In this document: one piece after another, positions 1 to 8,635 of the stretch | Numbering within the stretch: the first letter of the stretch is position 1 | How the letters are laid out: each line of letters starts with the position of its first letter | Origin: Palsa-504 sp963787645 | GTDB taxonomy: Bacteria; Actinomycetota; Actinomycetes; Streptosporangiales; Streptosporangiaceae | Direction: 5' to 3' | Assembly (NCBI GenBank): GCA_963787645.1 | Contig: CAWBDS010000008.1 | Span: forward strand, 119,592-183,591 | DNA length: 64,000 nucleotides | Program-made: the position numbers and the translations under genes | Notes under the pieces: generated by a model | The model's input: only the letters and a program-made list of their open reading frames with translations | Databases searched by the model: none | Told to the model about the DNA's origin: nothing

Positions 1-898
1 GCTCAGCGTCGCGTCCGGTGAAGTCCGGTATGTGGTGCGGTAGCTGGGCCGGTACCTCTCGAGGCCGGCTGGTCCTCGCGCCGGCGTCGGTCCCGGCCTG
101 GGCGGTGGCCGCTGGGGCCAACGCCGGGTCGGCGGACAAGATCTTCTGATGCAGTTGCTGGAGCGGCGCCGAAGGCTCGACGCCGAGTTCATCCTGCAGC
201 TCGCGGCGCGCATCGCGGAAGGCGGTCAGCGCGTCGGCCTGGCGGCCGGCCCGGTACAGCGCCAGCATGAGCAGGCCGCGCAGCCGTTCCCGCAGCGGGT
301 GCTCGGCGGCCAGATCCCGCAACTCCGCGATCAGGTCGCCATGATCGCCGATCATCAGGTCAAGTTCGATGCGGTCCTCGAGCGCGCTGACCCGTGTTTC
401 GGCCAGCCGGTCGGCCTGCGCGTCCAGGAACGGACTGGACAAGCCGTCACAGACCGGGCCGCGCCAAAGTTCCAGTGCGCTATGCAGCGCTGCCGCGGCC
501 TGTTCAAGCTGGCCAGCGGCCCGCGCCACGCGCGCCCGGGCCAGTTCCCGCCCGAACCGTTCCAGATCCAAGGCGCCGGGCGGCAAGGACAGCAGATAGC
601 CGGCCTCAGTCCAGGTCAACAGGTCCGACGGGGTCCGGCCTGGCCGGTCCGGCTCGAGCGCCCGCCGCAGCCCGGACACATGTCGCTGGACCAGGTTCAC
701 CGCGTTCCTGGGCTGCGCCTCGCCCCACACGGCGTCGATCACCTGCTGGCGGCCGACCGGACGGCCAGCCTGCAACGCCAGCACGGCCAGGACGACCCGC
801 TGCTGAACCGGCCCGAGATCCACCGCCGTCTCGTGCCGCCAGACCCGAAGCGGCCCCAAGACGCTGAATCGCAGCGCCGGAACGCCCGAGTCGGTCAT
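1..898 (-). CDS. AfsR/SARP-family transcriptional regulator (partial, N-terminal part)
   Basis: The frame opens at ATG 898 and runs off the left edge, so only about 299 residues are present. Residues about 10-90 form an OmpR-like winged-helix DNA-binding domain (FSVLGPLRVW start, LVQRHVSGLRRAL recognition region). Residues about 97-245 form the bacterial transcriptional activator (BTAD) domain, ending in FRDARRELQDELGVEPS. The last residues, VPAQLPHHIPDFTGRDAE, are the typical linker into an NB-ARC/NTPase domain, so the full protein should be a large AfsR-type regulator rather than a short SARP. Such proteins activate secondary-metabolite or pleiotropic operons in actinomycetes. Its targets cannot be told from this window. 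It is transcribed away from the fragment at 1048. Confidence 0.9.
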   Translation of the reverse strand, partial: MTDSGVPALRFSVLGPLRVWRHETAVDLGPVQQRVVLAVLALQAGRPVGRQQVIDAVWGEAQPRNAVNLVQRHVSGLRRALEPDRPGRTPSDLLTWTEAGYLLSLPPGALDLERFGRELARARVARAAGQLEQAAAALHSALELWRGPVCDGLSSPFLDAQADRLAETRVSALEDRIELDLMIGDHGDLIAELRDLAAEHPLRERLRGLLMLALYRAGRQADALTAFRDARRELQDELGVEPSAPLQQLHQKILSADPALAPAATAQAGTDAGARTSRPREVPAQLPHHIPDFTGRDAE

Positions 899-1047
899 GT
901 CCTCTCCCCACCCCGCGCAGCGGGGCCTTAACGACGTTAACTCCAGAGCGGGCCGCTCAGATAGCCATCTTCTCTCGGCACCAGCGCAGGTACTAGGGCT
1001 GGACCCTCGGCCGTACGATGACTCCGCCGAGGAGCTAGGAGGACACG

Positions 1048-1125
1048 ATGGGGCCCGACCGGGTGCGCGTCAGCTTCGACGGCACCCCGCTGGAGGCGCC
1101 GCGTGGCGTGACCATCGGCGGCGCG
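1048..1125 (+). pseudogene. Fragment resembling the N-terminus of a (2Fe-2S)-binding protein
   Basis: A very good Shine-Dalgarno (aggaggacacg) precedes an ATG that opens MGPDRVRVSFDG followed by APRGVTIGGA. This resembles the start of small ferredoxin-like subunits of amine or sarcosine oxidase-type dehydrogenases. After about 26 codons the homology ends and the frame continues as low-complexity sequence towards the IS4 element at 1285. I read it as a remnant truncated by deletion or by the nearby insertion. Family assignment rests on a short motif only. Confidence 0.35.
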
Positions 1126-1249
1126 TCGCCGAACAGCTGGCCAAGGCCGAACGCATGGACTGCGCGGCCGCCGCGGCTCTGTTACCGGTGGTGCTGGCGT
1201 TGCATGGGAGCACAGTGTGCTTGGTGGTCTGCTGCTCCCGTGAAGCCGA

Positions 1250-1277
1250 GGGTGGTGAAACCCGGGTTCCACCACCC
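1250..1277. terminator. Near-perfect 12-bp inverted repeat, possible terminator hairpin
   Basis: GGGTGGTGAAAC and GTTCCACCACCC form a stem with one mismatch around a CCGG loop. There is no T-run, as is common for GC-rich actinobacterial terminators. The IS4 element begins 8 bp downstream, so the hairpin may also have attracted the insertion. Confidence 0.4.
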
Positions 1278-1284
1278 TTGGGTG

Positions 1285-2848
1285 CAATGCCGCTTAGCTT
1301 AAGTTGATCTTGGTTTTGTGGCGGCTTCTGCGGCGGTGGGCGGCTTGGCGGGGGCATGATCGCGGGTCATGACGCAGACTGGCGTGGTGGCCGGGGGTTC
1401 GCTGACGGACTGGATCTCGCTCGGGGTGCTGGCGGCGGCGGTGCCGCGGGACGCGGTCGATGACGCGGTGGCGGTGACCGGGAAGGGCGCGCGGCGGGCC
1501 GGGGGGAAGCTGCCGCCGCATGTGGTGGTCTACCTGGTGATGGCGCTGGCGCTGTTCGCCGCCGAGGACTATGAGGAGGTCGCGGCCCGGCTGACGGGGA
1601 CGCTGCGGGGGTGGGGGGCCTGGGAGGACGGCTGGGAGGTGCCGACCTCGGGCGGGATCACCCAGGCCCGGCAGCGGCTGGGTGCTGAGCCGATGGCGGA
1701 GCTGTTCTGGCAGGTGGCCCGGCCGGTGGCGGATCTGGACACGGCGGGGGCGTTCTTGGGGTCGTGGCGGCTGATGTCGGTGGACGGGATGGAGTGGGAT
1801 GTCCCGGACACGGCGGCGAACCGGGCGGTGTTCGGGGCTAAGGGCGGGCCGGGCGGGTCGGCGTTCCCGAAGGCGCGGGTGGTGACGGTGGCCGAGTGCG
1901 CCTCGCATGCGGCGGTGCTGGCCGCGGTCGGGCCGTCGGCGGCCGGGAAGGGCACCGGTGAGCAGGCGCTGGCCCGGCCGCTGCTGGCGCAGCTGGAACC
2001 GGGCTGGCTGCTGATCGCGGACCGGGGGTTCTACTCCTGGGCGGACTGGTGCACCGCGGCAGATACCGGGGCGGCGCTGCTGTGGCGGGTCAAGGCCAAT
2101 ATCGGGCTGCCGGTGCTGGAGCTGCTGCCGGACGGGTCCTGGCGGTCGGTGCTGATCAACCCGAAGGTCCTGGGGAACACGCGGGAAATCCTGCTGGAGG
2201 CCGCGGCCCGCGGGGAGGACCTGGACCCCGCCGCGGGCCGGTATATCCGGGTGATCGAGTACGAGGTCACCGACCGGGACGGGGACGATGAGCTGATCGC
2301 GCTGGTCACCACCATCACCGGCCCGCGGCAGGCCTCCGCGGCGCAGCTGGCGCAGGCTTATCACCAGCGGTGGGAGCACGAGACCGGCAATGCCCAGCTC
2401 AAGACGTCGCTGCGCGGCCCGGGGCAGGTGCTGCGCTCGCAGTCCCCCGCGATGGCCGAGCAGGAGATCTGGGGCTACCTGCTGACCCATTACGCGATCA
2501 GCGCGCTGATCTGCACCGCTGCCACCAGCGCCGGGATCGACCCGGACCGGGTCAAGTTCACCCGCACGCTGCGGATCGTGCGCCGGGCCGCCGGCCCGGC
2601 TTTCCCCCTGACCAGTCCGCGCCGCGGCTGGCCCAGGTCCTGGCCGAGATCACCCGGCCCCGCAACCTGAACCCGCCGCGCCGGCACCGGACCTATCCCC
2701 GCGCCGTCAAACGGGCCAGGCACAACGACTACCGCGTCAAACGCCCCGCCGATACCGGCACCCGTCACCACGGGCCGCCCACAATCCGGCTCGCCAACCC
2801 GGTAACCGCCCAGGTCGCAGCATGATCGACTTAAGCTAAGCGGCATTG
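1285..2848 (+). mobile_element. IS4-family insertion sequence with 25-bp terminal inverted repeats
   Basis: The left end (1285-1309) and right end (2824-2848) are 25-bp inverted repeats with a single mismatch; the outer part reads caatgccgcttagcttaag. The element is about 1.56 kb and encodes one transposase on the plus strand. No obvious target-site duplication flanks it, so the ends may differ by a base or two, or the flanks have been rearranged. A group II intron follows within about 130 bp on the right. Confidence 0.85.
1369..2825 (+). pseudogene. IS4-family DDE transposase, frameshifted near the C-terminus
   Basis: The protein carries an N-terminal IS4 domain (SLTDWISLGVLAAAVPRDAV), the first catalytic Asp in MSVDGMEWDVPD, the second in LLIADRGFYSW and the YHQRWEHETGNAQLK signature with the catalytic Glu. 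The first frame stops at 2670, but the family's expected tail (NPPRRHRTYPRAVKRARHN) continues one frame away to TAA 2825... A C5 run near 2604-2608 would restore the frame if it were C6, giving AFPPDQSAPRLAQVLAEIT. The element is therefore inactivated by one missing base, or the base is a sequencing error. Everything upstream of the run looks intact. Confidence 0.85.
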
Positions 2849-3447
2849 TTGCGCCACGCGCGCGGAGAGGAGTCGTCGCAGGTAGGAGACGATTTGCTTG
2901 ATGTGTTGCTGCACAGGAGATGAAGGTTTCGTGGCCCTTCGGCGTCGCCCTGCGGGGGGAGGCGTCAAGCCACCTCAGGGTGCGTTAGCTGAAGACTGTC
3001 GTGCTGAGCGCTGGGGAAAAGGCGGTGTAAGAGCCGTCAGGCGGGGATCAGGAAGACGAACGTGAGTGAACCACCGCTGAGGTGTCGAGAGTTAGGAAAC
3101 GGCATCAGAACCGGGGCGTCAATGCGGGCCCGGGATAAGCCTGGCGGATACCCGTTTACTGGCCAGGCGGTGCCCGGCATGGAGGTGGCGTGAGCCTGGT
3201 CTGCGGCTCGTGTGCGGAACGCGGGAAGGCGCGTGCCGGTACCGGCCGCTGCCCGGGTGCGGGCAGCGGGCGAGAGGGAGCGCACTGGGCGGCAGAAACC
3301 GCGAGGTGCTGAGTACCGTCACGGCACGCGCCGGCGGACCGGCTCGTAGTAGCGGTGAGGTCCCTGTAATGGGGGCGGAGCGAAGGGGCCGGCTCATCTA
3401 GGTGTGTTTACGCGAGCAACCGGGGCCAGAGCCCTGGGAGGAGACGA

Positions 3448-4707
3448 GTGAGCATGTCAGGTCCGGACGGGAAACCGTTCGACATACCAAAGCGCCTGGT
3501 GTGGCAGGCGTGGAAGCAGGTCAAGGCAAACGGTGGTGCCGCCGGGGTGGACGGGCAGTCCATCGCCGACTTCGAGGCCGGCCTGAAGAACAATCTGTAC
3601 AGGGTCTGGAACCGGATGTCGTCGGGGACGTACTTTCCGCCTGCGGTGCGGGCAGTGGAGATACCCAAGGCGTCGGGAGGCACGCGCGTTCTCGGCGTGC
3701 CTTGCGTAGGCGACCGGGTAGCGCAGACAGTGGCTGCGCTGGCGCTGGAGCCCCGGACGGAGTCCATTTTCCATGAGGACTCCTACGGGTACCGGCCCCG
3801 GCGAGGCGCGCTGGATGCGGTGGCGCAGTGCCGCCAGCGGTGCTGGGACAAGGACTGGATCATCGATCTTGATGTCCGCAAGTTCTTCGACTCGGTGCCG
3901 TGGGACCTGATGGTCAAGGCGGTGCAGGCCAACACCACGCACGAGCAGCGCTGGATCGTGCTGTACGTGCGGCGGTGGCTGGCCGCGCCCATCCAGATGC
4001 CCGACGGCAGGCTGGCGGAGCGGGACCGCGGGACCCCTCAGGGCTCAGCGGTTTCACCCGTGCTCGCCAACCTGTTCATGCATTACGCGTTCGACACCTG
4101 GCTGGAACGCGAGTTCCCGGCCGTGCGGTTCGAGCGCTACGCCGACGACGCGGTGGTGCACTGCGCTACAGAGCGGCAGGCCCGGGAGGTCCTGGCCGCC
4201 CTGGAGATGCAGATGGCCGAGGTCGGGCTGGAACTGCACCCGGACAAGACCAAGATCGTGTACTGCAAGGACCGCAAACGGCGCCAGCCGTATGACGGGC
4301 CGTGCACATTCACGTTCCTGGGCTATGAGTTCCGGGCCAGGAAAGCACCGACCGGAGACGGGACCAGCATGTTCGCTGCGTTCCTCCCCGCGGTCAGCAA
4401 GGACGCCCTCAAGAGAATGAGCGGCGAGGTCCGCCGGTGGCGGATCAACCTGCGCACCACCTCGGACATCGGAGAACTCGCCGAGTGGATCAATCCGGTC
4501 ATTCGTGGCTGGATGACCTACTACGGCAGGTTCTACCGGACCGAGCTCCACGGCCTGCTCAAGCGCATCAACACCTACCTGGTGCGCTGGGCACGGCGGA
4601 AGTTCAAGCGGCTGAGGGCATTCAAGCGAGCCAAGCGCTGGTGGAACGGGCTGCTGCAAAGACAGCCAGCCCTGTTTGCCCACTGGGCCTGGATGACCGA
4701 ATTCTGA
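3448..4707 (+). CDS. ltrA: Group II intron reverse transcriptase/maturase
   Basis: This 419-residue protein would reverse-transcribe and help splice its host intron. The RT domain is complete: AGVDGQSIADFE (RT0/1), HEDSYGYRPRRGALDAV (RT2), WIIDLDVRKFFDSV (RT3), GTPQGSAVSPVLANLF (RT4) and the catalytic FERYADDAVVHC (RT5). The maturase/X domain follows (RGWMTYYGRFYRTELHGLLKRIN). The protein ends soon after, with no HNH endonuclease domain, as in endonuclease-lacking (class C/D-like) bacterial introns. GTG 3448 follows gggaggag by 4 nt and ATG 3454 by 10 nt; either could be the start. No frameshift is seen, so the intron may still be active. Confidence 0.93.
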   Translation: MSMSGPDGKPFDIPKRLVWQAWKQVKANGGAAGVDGQSIADFEAGLKNNLYRVWNRMSSGTYFPPAVRAVEIPKASGGTRVLGVPCVGDRVAQTVAALALEPRTESIFHEDSYGYRPRRGALDAVAQCRQRCWDKDWIIDLDVRKFFDSVPWDLMVKAVQANTTHEQRWIVLYVRRWLAAPIQMPDGRLAERDRGTPQGSAVSPVLANLFMHYAFDTWLEREFPAVRFERYADDAVVHCATERQAREVLAALEMQMAEVGLELHPDKTKIVYCKDRKRRQPYDGPCTFTFLGYEFRARKAPTGDGTSMFAAFLPAVSKDALKRMSGEVRRWRINLRTTSDIGELAEWINPVIRGWMTYYGRFYRTELHGLLKRINTYLVRWARRKFKRLRAFKRAKRWWNGLLQRQPALFAHWAWMTEF

Positions 4708-4722
4708 CGGACTGGATGAGAC

Positions 4723-4796
4723 GAGCGGAATGACGCGAGAGTGTCACGTTCCGTTCTGTGGGAGCCCGGGGGTGAGATTCCCCCGGGCCACCCGGC
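4723..4796 (+). ncRNA. Group II intron domains V and VI
   Basis: The 35-nt stretch 4723-4757 folds as domain V: an AGC catalytic triad at the 5' side (gagcggaa), a lower helix pairing with ttccgtt, a two-nt bulge, and an upper helix ACGC/GUGU capped by a GAGA tetraloop. A second strong hairpin (cccgggggtgagat, then ttcccccggg) is domain VI; the branch-point A probably lies in the ggccAccc side. The layout after the maturase stop at 4707 is as expected. Confidence 0.7.
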
Positions 4797-4800
4797 CCCT

Positions 4801-5028
4801 TGGGTGTGGTGGATTGCCGGTTCCACTCCGCTCGCTCCGGCCGCGGCAGGCTACTCCGGGCCAAATGGATGCCCCAGTGCGCCCATTCGTCAGCAAAGCG
4901 GATCACTTCGGCCACGGGATTGATGGCAAGTTGTGACTGTTTGCCGGGAGGCGGAGGCCGGGTTGAACCTACGCTTCCAATTGCTGCCGGATCACCGGCG
5001 GACTGCGAGAGACGGGGACCGCAAGCTG
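4801..5028. other. Intergenic stretch with an unidentified minus-strand coding-like fragment
   Basis: On the minus strand between about 4815 and 4935 the translation NPVAEVIRFADEWAHWG and following residues look protein-like, but I do not recognise the family. No start codon or complete gene is visible. The plus strand leads into the solute-binding protein. It may be a relic of a gene disrupted by the intron. Confidence 0.25.
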
Positions 5029-6963
5029 ATGATCTCAGCACCGATCAGTGACGCCAGCAGCGCGAGGAAGACGACGGCCAGATTCGGGCCGACGCGCATC
5101 GGCGGCGTCGCCCTAGCGGTGGCGGCCCTCACCGCCCTGGCCTGCCTCAGCGCCAGCCAAAGCTTCGCCTCGACAGTTACCACCGCAGGGGCGACAACGG
5201 TACCGGGCGCGGTCGGGAGCATCCCGGCCGCCGGGACGCCCAGCGGCGTCGCGGGCTCGATCACGTACGCGATGCAGCCTGGCGAGGTGCCGGACTGGAT
5301 CTTGCCGATGCCCACCACCGCGGCTAACACGGTCTACAACGTCTACAACTTCGGGTGGCAGATGTGGCCGCCGATGTACTACGCCCCGAAGGGCGCGACC
5401 CCGACGGTCGACTCTTCGCTCAGCGTGGCGAACGCGCCGCGCTGGTCCCACGGCGACAAGACGATGACGATCACCCTCAAGCCGTGGAAGTGGTCCAACG
5501 GCCAGACGATGAGCTCGAAGGACCTGTTGTTCACCTTCGATGTCATCAAGGCCGCGGTCAAGGCGTCCCCGGCCAACTGGGCGACCTTCACGCCCGGTTA
5601 CTTCCCGGCCACCATCTCCACCATGTCCACGCCGAATGCCTCCACGATCGTGGTCAACCTGACCAGGGCGGTCAACCCGACCTGGATGGAGGAGAACATC
5701 CTCGGCTCCGTGGCCATCTTGCCGTCGGCAGTGTGGTCGAAGGACTCGGCGAAGGGGCCGATCCTTAACTTCACCAACCCGGCGAACGCCTCCAAGATCT
5801 ACGCCTTCCTGAGTACGCAGTCCGAGTCGACGTCTACTTACGCGAGCAATCCGCTGTGGAAGACCGTCTACGGGCCTTACCGGCTGAAGTCGTTCAACGA
5901 CGTCACCGGGGCGTTCATCATGGTGCCGAACACCAGCTACGGCGGCCCGCATGCGGACCCGATGTCCAACTATGTCGGCGTGCCGTTCACCTCGGACGCC
6001 GCGGAGTGGAACGCGGTCAGGAGCGGGGCGGTCGACTTCGGCTGGGTGCCGGAGGCGGACGTGCCGCAGCTCCCGAGCCTGAAGAGCCTCGGGTACAACT
6101 ACTTCGGCCTGCCCGATTTCGGCGACTACTTCGTGGCCTACAACTTCAAGGACAAGACGGGCGACTTCAGCAACGTCGTCGCGCAGCTGTACTTCCGCCA
6201 GGCGATGCAGCATCTGGAAGACCAGGCCGGCCAGATCAAGGCGTTCTTCGGCGGTGACGGCGACCCGGCCTACGGGCCCGTCCCGGTCTACCCGCGCAGC
6301 CCGTTCCTGCCGTCCGCCGCGGCGACCAACCCCTACCCGTTCAGCATCACCGACGCGATCAAGCTGCTGAGGGCCAACGGCTGGCACGTCACTCCGAACG
6401 GCACCGACACCTGCGCGAACCCGGGCGCCGGTTCGGGGGAGTGCGGGGCCGGAATCCCGGCTGGAACCAAGCTGGCGTTCAACCTGATCTACAACACCGT
6501 CTCGCCACTCACGCAGCAGGTGGAGGACCTCGCGTCGGAGGCCAAGCAGGCCGGTATCGACCTGCGCCTGTCGAGCAGCAACTTCAACTACATGATCCAG
6601 AACTACAACGATGCGGTCACGCCGGCCAACGAGAACAAGTGGGCGATGGCGGACTTCGGCGGCGAGACTAACGGCACCTATCCCACCCAGTTCGGGTTCT
6701 TGAACACCGGCGGGACCGGCCAGGTCGGCGACTACAGCAACCCGCGGGCCGACGCGCTGATCAACCAGTCGATCTCGAGCAGCAACCCGAGTGCGGTCAC
6801 CAAGGAGATATCGTTCTTCACCACCCAGCTGCCCGTGCTGTGGCAGCCGGTGCCCGATTACGTATGGGCGTGGAAGTCGACCATCTCGGCCGCCACCCCC
6901 ACGGCGATCGAGAACCTGACTCAGTACGACGACACCCCGCAGTTCTGGTACCTGACCAAGTAG
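5029..6963 (+). CDS. ABC transporter family 5 (peptide/opine-type) substrate-binding protein
   Basis: ATG 5029 was chosen because it gives a proper export signal: a positively charged start (SSARKTTARFGPTRIGG), a hydrophobic core (VALAVAALTALACL) and a polar region. There is no obvious lipobox. The mature protein has the SBP_bac_5 fold: ITLKPWKWSNGQTMSSKDLLF near residue 160 is the family's signature (x-W-S-D/N-G-x-x-ddv-F), and YGPYRLKSF follows. Such proteins capture peptides, nickel or other solutes outside the cell for an ABC permease. No permease or ATPase genes are in the window, so it acts as an orphan or its partners lie elsewhere. It ends convergently with the small minus-strand gene at 7198. 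Confidence 0.88.
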   Translation: MISAPISDASSARKTTARFGPTRIGGVALAVAALTALACLSASQSFASTVTTAGATTVPGAVGSIPAAGTPSGVAGSITYAMQPGEVPDWILPMPTTAANTVYNVYNFGWQMWPPMYYAPKGATPTVDSSLSVANAPRWSHGDKTMTITLKPWKWSNGQTMSSKDLLFTFDVIKAAVKASPANWATFTPGYFPATISTMSTPNASTIVVNLTRAVNPTWMEENILGSVAILPSAVWSKDSAKGPILNFTNPANASKIYAFLSTQSESTSTYASNPLWKTVYGPYRLKSFNDVTGAFIMVPNTSYGGPHADPMSNYVGVPFTSDAAEWNAVRSGAVDFGWVPEADVPQLPSLKSLGYNYFGLPDFGDYFVAYNFKDKTGDFSNVVAQLYFRQAMQHLEDQAGQIKAFFGGDGDPAYGPVPVYPRSPFLPSAAATNPYPFSITDAIKLLRANGWHVTPNGTDTCANPGAGSGECGAGIPAGTKLAFNLIYNTVSPLTQQVEDLASEAKQAGIDLRLSSSNFNYMIQNYNDAVTPANENKWAMADFGGETNGTYPTQFGFLNTGGTGQVGDYSNPRADALINQSISSSNPSAVTKEISFFTTQLPVLWQPVPDYVWAWKSTISAATPTAIENLTQYDDTPQFWYLTK

Positions 6964-7198
6964 CCGGCGCGTCACCGCCAGCCACGATGCGCCCGGACCG
7001 GGTCCTGGCCCAGGTGCGCAGGCGGCGGCGCAGCGACGTGAGCAGGGCCACGGTCAACACCGTGATCGCGGGGGCCGCGATCGGTACCGGGAAGCTGAGC
7101 AGCTCCTCCGCTAGCTGGAGCAGCGCCGCGCCGACCGCACAGATCATGACCGCCGCGGCCGCGCCGGCCATGGCCCGTCGGCCCAAGTCTGCAGTCAT
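6818..7198 (-). CDS. Small membrane protein of unknown function (end uncertain)
   Basis: ATG 7198 is preceded by a strong ribosome binding site (ggggggacgaa). The first about 60 residues hold two hydrophobic segments (MAGAAAAVMICAVGAALL and PIAAPAITVLTVALL) followed by an Arg-rich stretch. The remaining half is low-complexity and overlaps the 3' end of the solute-binding protein gene antisense by about 146 bp, so the true C-terminus may have been lost by a frameshift. I do not recognise a family. It could be the truncated start of a larger membrane protein. Confidence 0.45.
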   Translation of the reverse strand: MTADLGRRAMAGAAAAVMICAVGAALLQLAEELLSFPVPIAAPAITVLTVALLTSLRRRLRTWARTRSGRIVAGGDAPATWSGTRTAGCRRTESGSRSPWGWRPRWSTSTPIRNRAPAATARAAGW

Positions 7199-7286
7199 TT
7201 CGTCCCCCCGTGACCGTGGCGGTGATGCGCCATTGGTTCAGTGAGCGGACACCTCCGTTTGATACAGCGGCGAGCTGGCCCGTCCG

Positions 7287-8522
7287 TCACATAGGCAAGC
7301 CGATCCGGTCGTCGCGTACGACCGTGCCTGCCTTCATCACCCAGCGCAGCGAACGCAGGGCGGACACGTCCCGGGTCGGGTCGCGGTCCAGCGCGATCAG
7401 GTCGGCGTACTTGCCCGGCGCGATGCTGCCGATGTCATCGTCGGCCTCCAGCCAGCGGGCGGGCACGACCGTGGCGGCCCGCAGCGCGGCCGTCGGCGTA
7501 AGGCCGTATGCCGCCATGTGCTCCAGTTCGCGCACCGTGGCGGTCGTACCGTCGATCGCCTGGAACGGTGGCATGTCGCTACCGAGCATGACCGTGACGC
7601 CGGCGCCCAGAGCCAGTTGGTAGCTCTCGATGTGGCGTGGCCCGGCGTCCAGCGAACGGCGCTGCATCCACTCCGGTACGCCCAGCGAGTCGAAGAAATC
7701 GCCGCATCGAGTGACGATCAGCGTCGGCACCAGGCTGGTGCCCCGCTCAGCCATCAACCGGGCGACGTCCCTGGTCAGCTGGTATCCATGTTCCACACAG
7801 TCCAGGCCGAGCCGCACCGCCTGCTCGATGATGCCCGCCGGGCCCGCGTGCGCGGTCACCTTCTTGCCCCATGCGTGTGACGTCTGGATTACCGCGGCCA
7901 TCTCCTCGCCAGTCAGTTGCGGCGTGTCGAGTGCTTCGTGTTGGCCGGCGATTCCGCCGGAGATCATCACCTTGATCAAGTCCGCGCCAGCACTGATCTG
8001 CCGGCGCGCCCCGCGTCGGAAATCGTCTGCACCATCGCATTCCAGCGTGTCGGTGCCGAGGTGCCCGTGGCCACCGGTGCAGACCAGCGCCCGCCCGGCG
8101 GTAAATATTCGCGGGCCCCGGAGCCAGCCCGCGTCGATCGCGTCCCGGATCGCGAACTCAGCGTGGTCCTTCTCGGCGACGCAACGCACGGTGGTCACGC
8201 CGCAGTTCAGCGTCCGCTGCGCCCCGGACGCCATGTAAAGGGCCAGCGCGTGTGCACTCAGCCGGCTGACCGCATCGCCGCCCGGCCCCGGCAAGGACAG
8301 CGAGAAATGAGTGTGCATATTGACCAGGCCCGCCATGACGAACGCGCCGTCCATATCCAGGTTCTGGCACGATGGCGTCGCGCGGGCCCGGACCGCGGCT
8401 TCCGGGCCGTAGTCGGCGATGCGCCCGTCGCGAACCCTGATCGCCGCGCCGGGAAGCGGCTCGTCGGCCAGTCCGTCGAACACCGTGCAGTCGTGCAGCA
8501 GCATCTCCGCGGATGCGCGCAT
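7287..8522 (-). CDS. Amidohydrolase family protein (imidazolonepropionase/prolidase-like)
   Basis: This 411-residue metal-dependent hydrolase has the whole amidohydrolase ligand set: HxH in NMHTHFSL (about residue 70), the Lys expected to be carboxylated in LIKVMISGG (about 185), His in VTAHAG (about 225), His in CVEHGYQL (about 244) and Asp in MLGSDMPP (about 316). The C-terminal ADLIALDRDP strand that closes the small beta domain is present. Relatives hydrolyse Xaa-Pro dipeptides, N-acyl amino acids or cyclic amides. It diverges from the LLM-DUF885-TIGR04076 operon across about 110 bp and probably belongs to the same catabolic unit. No signal peptide is seen, so it is cytoplasmic. Confidence 0.9.
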   Translation of the reverse strand: MRASAEMLLHDCTVFDGLADEPLPGAAIRVRDGRIADYGPEAAVRARATPSCQNLDMDGAFVMAGLVNMHTHFSLSLPGPGGDAVSRLSAHALALYMASGAQRTLNCGVTTVRCVAEKDHAEFAIRDAIDAGWLRGPRIFTAGRALVCTGGHGHLGTDTLECDGADDFRRGARRQISAGADLIKVMISGGIAGQHEALDTPQLTGEEMAAVIQTSHAWGKKVTAHAGPAGIIEQAVRLGLDCVEHGYQLTRDVARLMAERGTSLVPTLIVTRCGDFFDSLGVPEWMQRRSLDAGPRHIESYQLALGAGVTVMLGSDMPPFQAIDGTTATVRELEHMAAYGLTPTAALRAATVVPARWLEADDDIGSIAPGKYADLIALDRDPTRDVSALRSLRWVMKAGTVVRDDRIGLPM

Positions 8523-8610
8523 TCAGCCCTCCGTATGCGCCAAGGAATTAATGTGCCGTAGCGTGTATAGCCAGATCCACCCCTGTCTGGTCTACCTCGC
8601 CGCCGTCTTC

Positions 8611-8624
8611 AAGACTGAGGTCTT
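8611..8624. promoter_or_regulatory. Palindrome AAGAC-N4-GTCTT in a divergent promoter region
   Basis: The 113-bp gap between the amidohydrolase start (8522) and the LLM gene start (8636) holds AAGACtgagGTCTT, with a further gtcttc just upstream. It may be an operator shared by both directions. No regulator gene lies next to it. Confidence 0.3.
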
Positions 8625-8635
8625 CGAACTTTTCA

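Larger units (their letters stand above)
2980..4800 (+). mobile_element. Group II intron with ORF (ends approximate)
   Basis: The intron is recognised from its maturase gene, a structured region of about 470 nt upstream of it, and a domain V/VI pair just downstream. The likely 5' end is GTGCG at 2980, which fits the GUGYG consensus, but other starts between 2849 and 2980 are possible. The 3' end lies shortly after domain VI, near 4790-4800. It sits about 130 bp from the right end of the IS4 element, so the two elements share an insertion hotspot. The upstream RNA (aacgtgagtgaacc, ggaaacggcatcagaacc) looks like domain I sequence. Confidence 0.65.

Noticed and set aside
2598..2612. Programmed -1 frameshift in the IS4 transposase
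   Set aside because: There is no slippery heptamer of the usual type or downstream pseudoknot that I can see, and other indels of the same kind occur in unrelated genes of the window.
5113..6975. Long minus-strand frame opposite the solute-binding protein
   Set aside because: Composition is Arg/Val/Asp-rich without domains; the plus strand has a signal peptide and the family signature.
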